A DNA stretch of 64,000 bases from Actinomadura harenae (GCF_003696215.1 NZ_RFFG01000036.1:18228-82227), one strand, 5' to 3'. Positions 9,089 through 17,613 are shown, counted from the stretch's first letter. The notes: a model not told the origin generated them from the sequence alone. A program made the numbers and translations.

Positions 9089-9298
9089 GCGGCTGCGCAC
9101 CGAGCTGGAACATCTGCACCCGGGGGCCACGACTGACCGGCTGTGCTGGACGCCATCACCCCGACGTCGAATCCTTGCACGAGCCCGCACCGGCGACGCG
9201 ACGTGCTGAAACTGCGTCCCAATGCCTTCGAAGTCGATCTCGCCGAGGTCGACTTCGACTCCCGTGCAGGAGGCCGCGTAGCCCTCGCCCGGCAGCGA

Positions 9299-9766
9299 CT
9301 ACTGGTCGCGCGGGTCGGTGACGTCGAGTTCGGGGTTGGCGACGGTCGGGACCGGCCAGCCGCGGACGTAGGCGACGATCGTGTCGTTGGTGAGGGCGAA
9401 GTCGTCGCCGTAGGGAATGCCGTCGCGCCACCTGCTGATCGCCTCGCGGGCCTTGTCGGTCTCGATGGTGACTGCCGTGAGCTTGCGGCCGTGCGGGTCG
9501 GCCAAGGCGATGAGGGCGTACCCGGCCTCGCACGGTGCGATGACCTGCGGGCCGTCTTCGGGCACGACGATCGCGGCGTGCTCGGTGAGCAGGGCGCACA
9601 CACCTGGGTAGTCCAGGTCCTCCACGCCCGGGGGCCGTTCGGCGCCGCTGATGACCGCGATGCCGCGCAGCTGGCCTGGGGCGAGCCGGAACAAATCCTC
9701 CTGGCCCTGCTGACCGGCCTGCCCGGCTTCCTTGTGGCGCCCGCGGCTCCGGCTTCCCTTGCCCAT
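9299..9766 (-). CDS. Hypothetical protein (155 aa)
   Basis: ATG 9766 follows AAAGGGGG. The N-terminus is basic and Gly/Gln-rich (MGKGSRSRGRHKEAGQAGQQ), then a soluble alpha/beta-type region: ALLTEHAAIVVPEDGPQVIA, YALIALADPHGRKLTAVTIE, NDTIVAYVRGWPVPTVANPE. No family recognised. It stands alone, convergent with the gene at 8540 and divergent from the pair at 9922. Confidence 0.6.
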   Translation of the reverse strand: MGKGSRSRGRHKEAGQAGQQGQEDLFRLAPGQLRGIAVISGAERPPGVEDLDYPGVCALLTEHAAIVVPEDGPQVIAPCEAGYALIALADPHGRKLTAVTIETDKAREAISRWRDGIPYGDDFALTNDTIVAYVRGWPVPTVANPELDVTDPRDQ

Positions 9767-9921
9767 CACAAATGCCCCCTTTGACCGGTAGGAACATGAC
9801 GGCACCACACCACAGTAGGGGTGGGGACGATGCCGAGTGGGTCGAGTCCCGGGAGGCCGAGCGCTCGCCGGGGCCGGTGTTACCTGGGCCGTGAAGGGCC
9901 TTCTCCGCCAGAATCAAGACC

Positions 9922-10284
9922 ATGACCTCTTTGACCCAGATCTGGATCTGCTCGATGTCGGAGGTTGTCCGCGCCGATCAGGTGACCTCGCTGTTCGTCT
10001 CCAGCGGGCCGCCGGACAACCGGCTGGACGAGACCAGCCGCCAGGGCGTGCTGTGGGCGCACGTGGTCGGCCGGGACGAGCCGGTACGGCTGGACGGCTT
10101 CGCGGGCATCACCCCGCCAGAACTGCTGAACGCCTTCACCCAGACGATCGCCGAGGCCACCGAAGCCGCCTGGCCCGTCGCCTACATCAGGCTGGACCAC
10201 ACCGGCGGCCGGGCCCCGGCGACCCGCGTGAAGCTGTTCACCTCCTTTTCGACGACGGACGCCTCGACGGACGGACAGAGATGA
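9922..10284 (+). CDS. Hypothetical protein (120 aa), first of a coupled pair
   Basis: 120 aa from ATG 9922. Soluble, no signal peptide: SEVVRADQVTSLFVSSGPPD, GVLWAHVVGRDEPVRLDGF, ITPPELLNAFTQTIAEATEA, WPVAYIRLDHTGGRAPATRV. Its stop codon overlaps the start of the next gene in an ATGA arrangement, so the two are probably translated together. No known family; likely a small accessory two-gene operon. Confidence 0.6.
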   Translation: MTSLTQIWICSMSEVVRADQVTSLFVSSGPPDNRLDETSRQGVLWAHVVGRDEPVRLDGFAGITPPELLNAFTQTIAEATEAAWPVAYIRLDHTGGRAPATRVKLFTSFSTTDASTDGQR

Positions 10285-10649
10285 GGGACCTGCTCAACCG
10301 GCTACTGGGCGGGCTGGACCACGACCGACCGCGCTACGGGTACGGCCGCGGCCGCCGCCCGCTGTGGGACGAGCGCAACCGCGACGCCGAACGCATCCGC
10401 CGCGCCCTGCGCAAGGCCGGGCTCAAAGAGTTCAGCGACCGCCATGGCGGATTCGTGGTCGAGAACGGCGAGGAGAGCGGCCCGTTCTCCGTCGCCGCCG
10501 CGCTCTCCCCGGTTCTCGACCAGGTGGACATCGCGGTGGTGATGGCCGACTACACCCGGGCGCTGACCGCCCACGGGTGGCGGGTCGGCCCCGACACCGG
10601 CCCCGACTTCCAGGAACAGATCCTGGAGGTCTGGATCACCCCGGGCTGA
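10281..10649 (+). CDS. Hypothetical protein (122 aa), second of a coupled pair
   Basis: 122 aa from ATG 10281, which overlaps the previous stop (ATGA). The N-terminus is rich in Arg/Tyr/Gly (DRPRYGYGRGRRPLWDERN), the rest is acidic and helical (AERIRRALRKAGLKEFSDRH, FSVAAALSPVLDQVDIAVVM, DFQEQILEVWITPG). No family recognised. A strong compound hairpin lies 46 bases after its stop. Confidence 0.6.
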   Translation: MRDLLNRLLGGLDHDRPRYGYGRGRRPLWDERNRDAERIRRALRKAGLKEFSDRHGGFVVENGEESGPFSVAAALSPVLDQVDIAVVMADYTRALTAHGWRVGPDTGPDFQEQILEVWITPG

Positions 10650-10694
10650 CCGGGACGGCCCCGGGCGGCGCCCTTCGGGGTGCACCGAGGGCCA

Positions 10695-10740
10695 GCCGAG
10701 TGTCGGCACCGGTCGTCTGCCGACACTCGGCAGACGACCG
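10695..10740. repeat. Compound inverted repeat, two mutually exclusive hairpins
   Basis: Two perfect inverted repeats share the same bases. Hairpin A pairs 10695-10706 (GCCGAGTGTCGG) with 10720-10731, loop 13. Hairpin B pairs 10710-10723 (CGGTCGTCTGCCGA) with 10727-10740, loop 3. Bases 10720-10723 and 10727-10731 are used by both, so only one can form at a time. It lies just after the two-gene operon, so it could be its terminator or a recombination remnant. Confidence 0.75.
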
Positions 10741-10881
10741 CATCACCCCCGACGACACGGTGAAGATCACCCACCTGGACCGGTCGTCGCGGGCACTGCC
10801 GGAGATGCAGCGGCTCGGCGTCACCACCCACCACCGGCTGGCGGGCCCGGCCCATGCCAGCCAAGCCCTGGGCGGGGCGGG

Positions 10882-11050
10882 TCACCGCCGTTTACGCCCG
10901 ATGCCGCCGATGGCCCCAGCCGCGGCGGGGGCCGGACGGTCAGGGCCGGGCCGCCAGTCGGGGAGCGGCACGATCCAGGTGGGGGCATCACCTGCAGGCC
11001 GGTGAAGAACCCTGGTCCGTTCGGGGCTGCGCAACACGAAGGGGAGGGCG
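10882..11050 (-). pseudogene. Relic of a PF04672-type methyltransferase C-terminus, copy 1
   Basis: On the minus strand, two frames together give the usual C-terminal tail of actinobacterial SAM methyltransferases of the PF04672 family: a Leu-Arg-Ser-x-Glu start, GFFTGLQVMPP in one frame and IVPLPDWRPGPD in another. Indels break it. A second, about 70 percent similar copy lies at 11215-11418, so the two form direct repeats. Confidence 0.55.
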
Positions 11051-11054
11051 CCGC

Positions 11055-11215
11055 CCCCACCTGCTGCGCGACACCTACGCAACCCGCCCGCCTGCGCCAG
11101 GACGGAGCAGACCCCGCCCAGATCCAGGCCCTCCTCGGCACGCCAGGATCGACAACCAACACGACCCCGCCTACGTCGACCGCATCCTCCGCTCCCACGC
11201 AGGCATCTTTCGGCC
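11055..11215 (+). pseudogene. Chimeric relic: tyrosine-recombinase fragment fused to a monooxygenase tail
   Basis: One frame reads HLLRDTYATR, continued in the next by RQDGADPAQIQALLG: the conserved C-terminal stretch of phage-type tyrosine recombinases, HxLRxxxAT...G.....IQ..LGH. Immediately after, DNQHDPAYVDRILRSHAGIF appears. This is nearly identical to residues close to the C-terminus of the FAD monooxygenase at 51.7-52.9 kb of this window. The junction is at GATCGACAACCA. The recombinase has lost its N-terminal part and the catalytic Tyr region. Confidence 0.6.
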
Positions 11216-11418
11216 TATGCCGCCGACGGCGTCCACCGCACGGGGGCGGGATAGCTAGGGTCAGGGCGCCAGTTGGGCAGCGGCACGACACCGGGAGGGA
11301 CCGGGTCCGGTCCGGTGAGGAATCCGGCGATCTGTTCAGGCCTGCGCAGCACATACGGGCGGGCACCTGAGCCGTTGTATCTCGCTTGGGCGCCACGGCC
11401 AGCTCGAGCCAGACACAC
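11215..11418 (-). pseudogene. Relic of a PF04672-type methyltransferase C-terminus, copy 2
   Basis: Minus-strand frame with RRPEQIAGFLTGPDPVPPGV followed by VPLPNWRPDPSYP, the C-terminal signature of PF04672 methyltransferases (Arg/Ser-x-Glu..., PPG(I/V)VP, WRPD). There is no N-terminal methyltransferase domain. It is homologous at the DNA level to 10.88-11.05 kb. Confidence 0.55.
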
Positions 11419-12055
11419 CTCAAGCTGGCGGCCCCTCGCGCGGCGGACACCAGCGGAGCGTGGTCGGTGTGGCAGTGAGCCGCTGATCCGGACTGGCCCG
11501 ATCAGCGGCGTAGCTCACCGCGGAGTGCCTCCAGGTGGGCTGGGGCTGGTTCGGGTGATGCCGAGCGGTGCGATCGCGGGCTTTGAGGCGGTGGCGGCCG
11601 AGGAGGCCGCCGCCGAGCGCGCAGCGGCCCAGCACGACCCGACAACCGCAGGCGGTGGGCACTGCACTCACGGACCAGGCCCGTCGTCGAAGGCGTCGCC
11701 AGGGAACTCGCCCTGAACGTGTCCGAGGCGCCCGGCGTCGTCGTCGCCTACCTCCGACGGCCACGGCCGCGGCGCGGCGGGAGGGATGACCTGGTTCAGG
11801 TAACCCGGCCAGGGCTGGCAAAGAGATCGTTCGTTGGTGTGTCGGATGAGGCACTGGGCGTGGTCGATCTTCATGCTGAAGGTAGGGATCGATCCGGGCG
11901 GCGTGGGCGCCTTGTCCGGGTGACCGCCCTGGCCGCGGTCACCCTATGGACCCCTACGGGGCTTGCCCTGCCACGACACGAACTCAGACAGTCGAGCAGA
12001 AGTTGCACATGCGCTTCTCCGAAACACGCCGGGCCAGGAGGCATCGGAGTTTGCC
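11419..12055. other. Decayed stretch without an intact gene
   Basis: 637 bases with only short overlapping frames. A minus-strand frame starting at 11874 (MKIDHAQCLIRHTNERSLCQ) may be the broken N-terminus of a lost gene. It degenerates after about 30 residues. Confidence 0.4.
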
Positions 12056-13018
12056 ATGCCCAGAACACATACTCGTCTGCAGGACCGCTCCCGCTCGGCC
12101 GAGCGCGCTGGTAAGCGGCGCCTATACACCGGAGAGCCGCTCAACCTGGCGCGCCGGGAACTGGCAGGCCAGCAGGATGGTCAACCGCTGATTCCCGCGG
12201 CCATCGCGGGCCAGGCGGCGCTGGAGACAGCCGCGCTGCTGCGCTGGGGCCGCTGCGGCTACAGCCGCTGGGGCGAGGGGCTGTTCGAGCGGGCGGAGCG
12301 GCAGGCCGTCTACCCGCCGTTCGGGTTCCGCTTCGTCACTCCGCGGCCCGAATCCCTCACCGTCGACGTCGACCCCGAGATGCTGGCAGGGTTCATCGCC
12401 CGGGTCCTGCCCTCGATCGACCCGGGTGACGCTGAGGTGCACGGCGTGCCGGGGCTGCGGGCGCGGGTTCACGACCGGTACGTGCTTGTTCACCGGCTCG
12501 GCCAGGACGGCATGATCCGGGTCGCCGCGTCCGCGGCCCAATGGGAACGTGCGGTGGCGCTGGTCCAGAGCGGCGCTGCCGGTACGACGTTCCCCTGGCG
12601 GACCAGTCCCTCGGCCTGGACTGGCGAAGAGAAGTCGTGCGCGGCGTCCTTCGGGTGGCTCTGGGACATGGGACGTGAGGGCAACCAGCTGGTGTCGGGG
12701 TTGCTCCGACGCTGTCACGCCCTGAACGGCCCGGACATCACCCAGTTCTGGCACGTGTGGCGTTCCGACAACCAGCACCTCATCCTGGAATGGGAAGGGG
12801 GAGTCACCCACCAGACGGTTCTGGACCGGCTCCTGGACCCCGAAGGCGGGCTTGCGATCACCGCACCATCTCGCCCGTGCCGCTGCGAGGTCCCCCAGCC
12901 GCTGGTGAGGGCGGGCGCAGGCGCACTCGTCCGCGAAGACACCTGCTTCACCGTGCACGTCTCGGCGCCCGGCGTGCGGGGGATCTCCTTGCGGCGACTC
13001 CTGCCTTGGGAAGAGTGA
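12056..13018 (+). CDS. Hypothetical protein (320 aa)
   Basis: 320 aa from ATG 12056, with AGGAGG about 15 bases upstream; a frame extension to 11963 is unlikely. The N-terminus has the basic motif GKRRLYTGEPLNLARREL. The central part is soluble (VDVDPEMLAGFIARVLPSID, LRARVHDRYVLVHRLGQDGM), the C-terminal part has many Trp (FWHVWRSDNQHLILEWEGGV). No signal peptide, membrane segment or recognised domain. It is followed by a strong terminator shared with the convergent Lrp gene. Confidence 0.6.
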   Translation: MPRTHTRLQDRSRSAERAGKRRLYTGEPLNLARRELAGQQDGQPLIPAAIAGQAALETAALLRWGRCGYSRWGEGLFERAERQAVYPPFGFRFVTPRPESLTVDVDPEMLAGFIARVLPSIDPGDAEVHGVPGLRARVHDRYVLVHRLGQDGMIRVAASAAQWERAVALVQSGAAGTTFPWRTSPSAWTGEEKSCAASFGWLWDMGREGNQLVSGLLRRCHALNGPDITQFWHVWRSDNQHLILEWEGGVTHQTVLDRLLDPEGGLAITAPSRPCRCEVPQPLVRAGAGALVREDTCFTVHVSAPGVRGISLRRLLPWEE

Positions 13019-13187
13019 GCTGCCAAACGTGACTCGCGCCCCAGGCGCCGAAGGGGTACAGCCCAGCGGTTGAAGGCCGATCGTTCCGGCCCGCCCGAGC
13101 CGGAGCGCGCGCAGGGAGGGCCGAATGGCGAATCGTCTGTCCCGGTAGCGAGCAGATCGGGGAGGTGCGTCGCCCGCGCGAACGACT

Positions 13188-13224
13188 GCGGGTCTGGCCC
13201 GCCACTGCGGCGGGCCAGACCCGC
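13188..13224. terminator. Bidirectional hairpin terminator
   Basis: A perfect 16-bp stem, GCGGGTCTGGCCCGCC at 13188-13203 paired with 13209-13224, with a 5-base ACTGC loop. It lies between two convergent genes (stops at 13018 and 13244) and can serve both directions. No T-tract, which is common in high-GC actinomycetes. Confidence 0.85.
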
Positions 13225-13243
13225 GGGATGAGACCGAACCCGG

Positions 13244-14218
13244 TTACCGCGACACCGGCGCCCAGGGCTGGTCGTCCAGGGTGGTGAGGGTCCGAGGAGG
13301 GCGGTGCCGGCGGACGTCGATCGGGGTGACCGGGTCGAGGACGTCGAGCACCGTCCAGGTGGTCAACCGGTCGATCCCCTCAACCCTCCTCATCTCGCCG
13401 AGGACGGCGGCCAGGTGACGCGTGGAGGTCGCTGCGGCCGCGCCGATGATGTCGCAGGGGCCCCAGCCGGTCGCGACGGCCGTCACGCCTGGTTGCCGTG
13501 CGAGTTCGGCTGCGACGTCCTCGGCGGCCGCGGTGGTGGTGACCGCGAAGCCGAGGGTGAGCGGGAGTCCGGCCCTGGCCGGGTGGATGACGGCGGCGAT
13601 GCGGACAACGCCGGCCTCCAGCAGTCCCAGCACTCGGGCCCGGGTCGCCGCCTGCGACAGGCCGACGCCCTGACTCAACGTCGAGAACGACGCGCGCGGA
13701 TCGTCCTGGAGAAGCACCAGCAGTTGCCAGTCGACCGCGTCCAGACGGCCCGCCGACAGCCCCGGGACGGGAAGGGGTGCGGGTTCGGCGGCGTCGGTGA
13801 TGACGTTCACCGCGCGGAAGACCTCGAGCCGGTGGACGGCGCGGTGGCGGCGGAGCTGGTCCACCTCAGCCGCAAGGTCGGCGTCGTCGCGGGCGCGGAT
13901 CCGCACCACAAGGTCGTGGTCCGCGCCGGTGGTGCGTTGGCAGCCACTCGTCGACCGGTGCGCGATGAGTATCTTGGCCGCTTCCGCGGGATCGCCGTGG
14001 GCGGTCACCAGCAGCCACGCCTGGACCGCCTGGCCGAACAGGGCGGGATGCGGTGACGCGACGACCGTGGCGGCGCCCTGGTCGAGGAGCAGGCGGAGGC
14101 GGGTCCGGGTGCTGGTGCGCGACAGCGTGGTCTGGTCGGACAGGGCCTGGTAGGTGACACGTCCGTCCTGCTGCAGGGCGGACAGGATCATCCGGTCGAA
14201 CCCGTCCAGGTCGCGCAC
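13244..14218 (-). CDS. Lrp/AsnC-family regulator with two HTH-RAM modules
   Basis: 324 aa, about twice the length of a single Lrp protein. The first AsnC-type helix-turn-helix is at residues 1-55 (DGFDRMILSALQQDGRVTYQ, then LSRTSTRTRLRLLL). The second is at about 160-215 (DAVDWQLLVLLQDDPRASFS, then LSQAATRARVLGLLEAG). Each is followed by a RAM-type ligand-binding region; the second ends in TWTVLDVLDPVTP. Such duplicated Lrp proteins in actinomycetes bind amino-acid-like ligands. It points away from the NRPS operon but is its nearest regulator on the left; control of that operon is only possible, not shown. Confidence 0.88.
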   Translation of the reverse strand: MRDLDGFDRMILSALQQDGRVTYQALSDQTTLSRTSTRTRLRLLLDQGAATVVASPHPALFGQAVQAWLLVTAHGDPAEAAKILIAHRSTSGCQRTTGADHDLVVRIRARDDADLAAEVDQLRRHRAVHRLEVFRAVNVITDAAEPAPLPVPGLSAGRLDAVDWQLLVLLQDDPRASFSTLSQGVGLSQAATRARVLGLLEAGVVRIAAVIHPARAGLPLTLGFAVTTTAAAEDVAAELARQPGVTAVATGWGPCDIIGAAAATSTRHLAAVLGEMRRVEGIDRLTTWTVLDVLDPVTPIDVRRHRPPRTLTTLDDQPWAPVSR

Positions 14219-14690
14219 GTCACCTCACAAGAAGCCGAGCAGTCCCCGTCAACGGCCACGGCCGTTCACACCGCTCACGACTCGAAAGCTCCCGACCACA
14301 ATAAGACGATCGATCGGATCTGCCACGCGAAACACCGCAACCCTCCCGGAACGCTCCATTCCCGCGAAGGCCGCTTGAACAGAGATCACCCTCCAACCCC
14401 GCAGATACCTGTCGGTGACGCCGCCGCTGAACGCGCCGGGATGAGTGGACTCAGCCCAGGGAGCCGGTTCTCTCTGCGGCGGCGCGGGAGTCAGCGGCGG
14501 TCGATCCAATCCAGATCCGGGGTCTTCGGGGCGTTCTCGCGGGGGCCCAGCCGCCCGGCGACCTGCGCGGAAGCTGAGCGGAGAATCTCGGCGGTACAGG
14601 CACCGCCGAGCGCGCCGGACACGCCCGACGTTGCGGTGCGCCCAACCCAGCGCGGCGGCGGGCATCTCGTACTCCAGTAGGCACTCGCCG
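14219..14690. other. Gap upstream of the Lrp gene
   Basis: 472 bases without a supported gene. The first 150 bases upstream of the Lrp start are lower in GC (CACAATAAGACGATCGATCG near 14296-14315) and probably hold its promoter. The rest shows only shadow frames. Confidence 0.45.
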
Positions 14691-15070
14691 TCACAGTTTG
14701 ACGCCGACGCCGGCGAACGCATCGACGGGCTGCGGGCGACCGACCCGGGTCGGCTCCGGCCGCCACAGCGGGGTGGAGACGATGCCCGGCTCGACAAGTT
14801 CCAGCCCCTTGAAGAAGCGCGCAAGGTATTCGGGTGTCCGCGCGTAGTACCGCTTGGCCCCGGCACGGACGTACACGGTGGCGTTCTCGATCAGCCCGCC
14901 GCGGCGGGCGTACGCCTCGAGCAGCACGGTACCGGTCAGGGCGATCCGGCCGCCCTCGGTCGGAATGCTCCACGGGCATCTCCCGTGTCGGAACGCCCGC
15001 CAGAAGGTCGAGCTCCCGGCGCGGGAATGCCCGGGGTCGGTGAGGAGCGCTCAGGGTTGATCCTCGTCAT
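14691..15070 (-). pseudogene. Frameshifted remnant of a methyltransferase-like gene
   Basis: The frame ending at 14691 reads GLIENATVYVRAGAKRYYAR, then TPEYLARFFKGLELVEPGIV and STPLWRPEP: the C-terminal tail of PF04672 SAM methyltransferases. Upstream in the same frame is PWSIPTEGGRIALTGTVLLE, not recognised. An ATG at 15070 overlaps the TauD stop (ATGA) but is in a different frame (MTRINPERSSPTPG) that stops early. It therefore looks like a last operon gene that lost most of its sequence and its frame. Confidence 0.5.
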
Positions 15071-16035
15071 GTTGCTGGCGAGCCCAGCGGATCTCCGGCT
15101 ATGAGCTGAGAGGTGCTCCCGCCGACGCCGACCGGAAGGTCGCCGAGAACGGCGATGCGGTACATGGTGCGGGGCTGGTCGACGGGGGCGAGGTCGGTGG
15201 CGGCCAGGTGTGCGGTGGCGCGGTTGTCCCACATGGCCACGTCGCCGGGGCTCCAGCGCCAGCGGGCGATGTATTCGGGGCGGATCATCTGTTCGTAGAG
15301 CAGCTCGAGCAGTGCGCTGCTCTCGTACGGGGTCAGGCCGAGGATCCGCGCGGTGGAGGCCGGGTTGACGAACAGGACCCGTTCGGCGGTGTCGGGGTGA
15401 ACGCGCACCAGCGGGTGGTGGGCGATCTGGAGGGTGTCGGTGTTGAGGGTGAGAACGGCCCGGTCCTCGGGGTCGGCGGCCGACAGGTGGCAGCCGGCGA
15501 AGAAGCGGTGTTCGGTGGTGAGGGTGTCGGCCAGCTCGCGTAGCGGCCCGGACAGGCCCTGGTAGGCGGCGGCGAGGTTGGTCCAGCAGGTGTCGCCGCC
15601 GTGGCTGGTGACGGTGGCGGCGCGCAGGATGCAGATGGAGGGCGGGTTGGGGTAGGGCGTGAGGTCGGTGTGCCAGCCGGCGGTGGGGGAGGTCCAGCGG
15701 GCGCGGTAGCGCTCTTCGAAGTCACGTCCGTAGCGGGCGTCCACGGCGTCAGGGTCGACGGTGAGGATGTGGGGGAATCCCTTGGGGTGTGGGCCGTGGA
15801 GGGCGGCGGGCCGGTAGGTGGGCGGGCCGAAGTTGCGGGCGAAGGTGGTGTGCTGGTGGTGGTCGAGGTGCTGGCCGGGGAAGAACAGCGCCTTGTGGTC
15901 GCAGAGGGCGCGGTTGAGTTCGGCGACGGAGGGAGTGGGCAGGGGCCGGGTGAGGTCAAGGCCGGTGATGACGGCGCCGATGTGCCCGGCGACGCGTTGG
16001 AGGGTGAAGGACGAAGCGGCGGCAGTGGGGGGCAC
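15067..16035 (-). CDS. TauD/TfdA-family Fe(II)/2-oxoglutarate dioxygenase
   Basis: 322 aa, normal length for the family. It should hydroxylate an aliphatic carbon using Fe(II), 2-oxoglutarate and oxygen. The first His and Asp of the iron triad are in GWHTDLTPYP (about residue 120). The distal His is in WDNRATAHLAATD near residue 275, and the 2-oxoglutarate-binding Arg is probably in PRTMYRIAVLGD. Last intact gene of the NRPS operon, 72 bases after the IMPDH stop. It is a clear paralogue of the dioxygenase at 29.1-30.05 kb (shared AAYQGLS and VNP...ST-RI-GL-P), so the pathway has two related hydroxylation steps or one enzyme has a shifted substrate. Confidence 0.9.
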   Translation of the reverse strand: MPPTAAASSFTLQRVAGHIGAVITGLDLTRPLPTPSVAELNRALCDHKALFFPGQHLDHHQHTTFARNFGPPTYRPAALHGPHPKGFPHILTVDPDAVDARYGRDFEERYRARWTSPTAGWHTDLTPYPNPPSICILRAATVTSHGGDTCWTNLAAAYQGLSGPLRELADTLTTEHRFFAGCHLSAADPEDRAVLTLNTDTLQIAHHPLVRVHPDTAERVLFVNPASTARILGLTPYESSALLELLYEQMIRPEYIARWRWSPGDVAMWDNRATAHLAATDLAPVDQPRTMYRIAVLGDLPVGVGGSTSQLIAGDPLGSPAT

Positions 16036-16107
16036 GGCAGAGTTCCTTCCCGGGGGACGGGCCGCAGGCGGGTTCGGCCCGCGGCCCGGACGTTGGACGA
16101 TGCCGGG

Positions 16108-17613
16108 CTACAAGGCCTGGCGGGCGTAGTTGGGGGCGTCGGCGATCATGGCGACGTCGTGGGGGTGGCTCTCCTTGAGTCCGGCGGAGGTGATCTGCAT
16201 GAGCTGGGCGTCCTGAAGGTCGTTGATGGTGGCGGCTCCGGCGAAGCCCATTCCGGCGCGCAGGCCGCCGACGAGCTGGTGGACGATCTGGGCGAGGTCA
16301 CCGCGGAAGGGCGTGCGTCCTTCGATGCCCTGGGGCACCAGTTCCCGTTCCGACAGCACGTCGGCCTGGCCGTACCGGTCCTTGGAGTAGGAGGTGCCGC
16401 CTCGTTCGCGGTTACGCATTGCGCCGAGTGAACCCATGCCTCGGTAGGTCTTGAACGGCTCACCGTTGATGACGACCAGTTCGCCGGGTGCTTCTTTGGC
16501 TCCGGCCAGAAGGGATCCGAGCATGACGGTGGAGGCTCCGGCGACGATGGCCTTGACGATGTCGCCGGAGTACTGGATGCCGCCGTCACCGACCAGCGGG
16601 ACACCTGCCGCGGCGCAGGCCAGCGACGCGTCGTAGATTGCGGTGATCTGGGGGACGCCGGTGCCTGCGACGACGCGGGTGGTGCAGATCGAGCCGGGGC
16701 CGACGCCGACGCGGACTCCGTCGGCGCCGGCGTCGATGAGGGCCTGGGCGCCCGCCCGGGTGGCGATGTTCCCGCCGACGATGTCGACGCCGTCGAGCTG
16801 CTTGGACAGCAGCGCGACGGCTTGCAGAACGTCCTCGTTGTGGCCGTGGGCGGTGTCGACCATGAGCACGTCCACCCCGGCGTCGGCGAGCAGGCGGGCT
16901 CGGGCGATGGCGTCGTCGCCGACGCCGACGGCCGCGGCGACCAGCAGCCGTCCCTGCCCGTCGCGGGAGGCGTCGGGGAACTCATCGCTCTTGACGAAGT
17001 CCTTCACGGTGATCAGTCCGGTCAGCCGCCCGGCGTCGTCGACGATGGGGAGTTTTTCGATCTTGTGGCGGCGCAGGAGGGTGAGCGCGTCGTCGCCGCT
17101 GATGCCTTCGGGGGCGGTGTGCAGCGGCGACGGGGTCATGAGGTCGCGGACGGGGCGGGAGGGGTCGTCCTCGAAGCGCATGTCGCGGTTGGTGATGATG
17201 CCCAGCAGCCGCCGGTCCTCGTCGATGACCGGGACGCCGGAGATGCGGTAGGTGGCGCACAGCTGCTGGACGTCGGCGAGGGTGGCGTCGGGCCCGCAGG
17301 TGACGGGGTCGGTGACCATTCCGGCCTCGGAGCGTTTGACCTGCTCGACCTGGCGGGCCTGGTCGTCGGCCGACAGGTTGCGGTGCAGGACGCCCAGGCC
17401 GCCGAGGCGGGCCATGGCGACCGCCATGCGGGTCTCGGTGACGGTGTCCATCGCCGCCGACACCAGTGGGATCGCCAGCTCCACATTGCGTGAGACGCGG
17501 GTGCGGGTGACGGCGCCGCTGGGGATGATCTTGGATGCGGCGGGGACCAGCAGGACGTCGTCGAAGGTGTAGCCCGGCGGAAGGATCTTGGGGCGGTCGG
17601 AGCGGGTGTCCAC
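16108..17613 (-). CDS. guaB: IMP dehydrogenase, cluster-located copy
   Basis: 501 aa from GTG 17613, preceded by AAAGG; the open frame to 17787 adds an Arg/Ser-rich tail unlike the family. It converts IMP to XMP with NAD, the first step to GMP. The catalytic loop is complete (GPGSICTTRVVAGTGVP, with the catalytic Cys). It has two CBS motifs between residues about 95 and 205 (TYRISGVPVIDEDRRLLGII; HKIEKLPIVDDAGRLTGLIT), and GMGSLGAM and the flap are present. It lies inside an NRPS operon, 209 bases downstream of the ATP-grasp gene, not in the usual guaB neighbourhood. This suggests a second copy that protects against, or supplies purine for, the product. Confidence 0.93.
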   Translation of the reverse strand: MDTRSDRPKILPPGYTFDDVLLVPAASKIIPSGAVTRTRVSRNVELAIPLVSAAMDTVTETRMAVAMARLGGLGVLHRNLSADDQARQVEQVKRSEAGMVTDPVTCGPDATLADVQQLCATYRISGVPVIDEDRRLLGIITNRDMRFEDDPSRPVRDLMTPSPLHTAPEGISGDDALTLLRRHKIEKLPIVDDAGRLTGLITVKDFVKSDEFPDASRDGQGRLLVAAAVGVGDDAIARARLLADAGVDVLMVDTAHGHNEDVLQAVALLSKQLDGVDIVGGNIATRAGAQALIDAGADGVRVGVGPGSICTTRVVAGTGVPQITAIYDASLACAAAGVPLVGDGGIQYSGDIVKAIVAGASTVMLGSLLAGAKEAPGELVVINGEPFKTYRGMGSLGAMRNRERGGTSYSKDRYGQADVLSERELVPQGIEGRTPFRGDLAQIVHQLVGGLRAGMGFAGAATINDLQDAQLMQITSAGLKESHPHDVAMIADAPNYARQAL

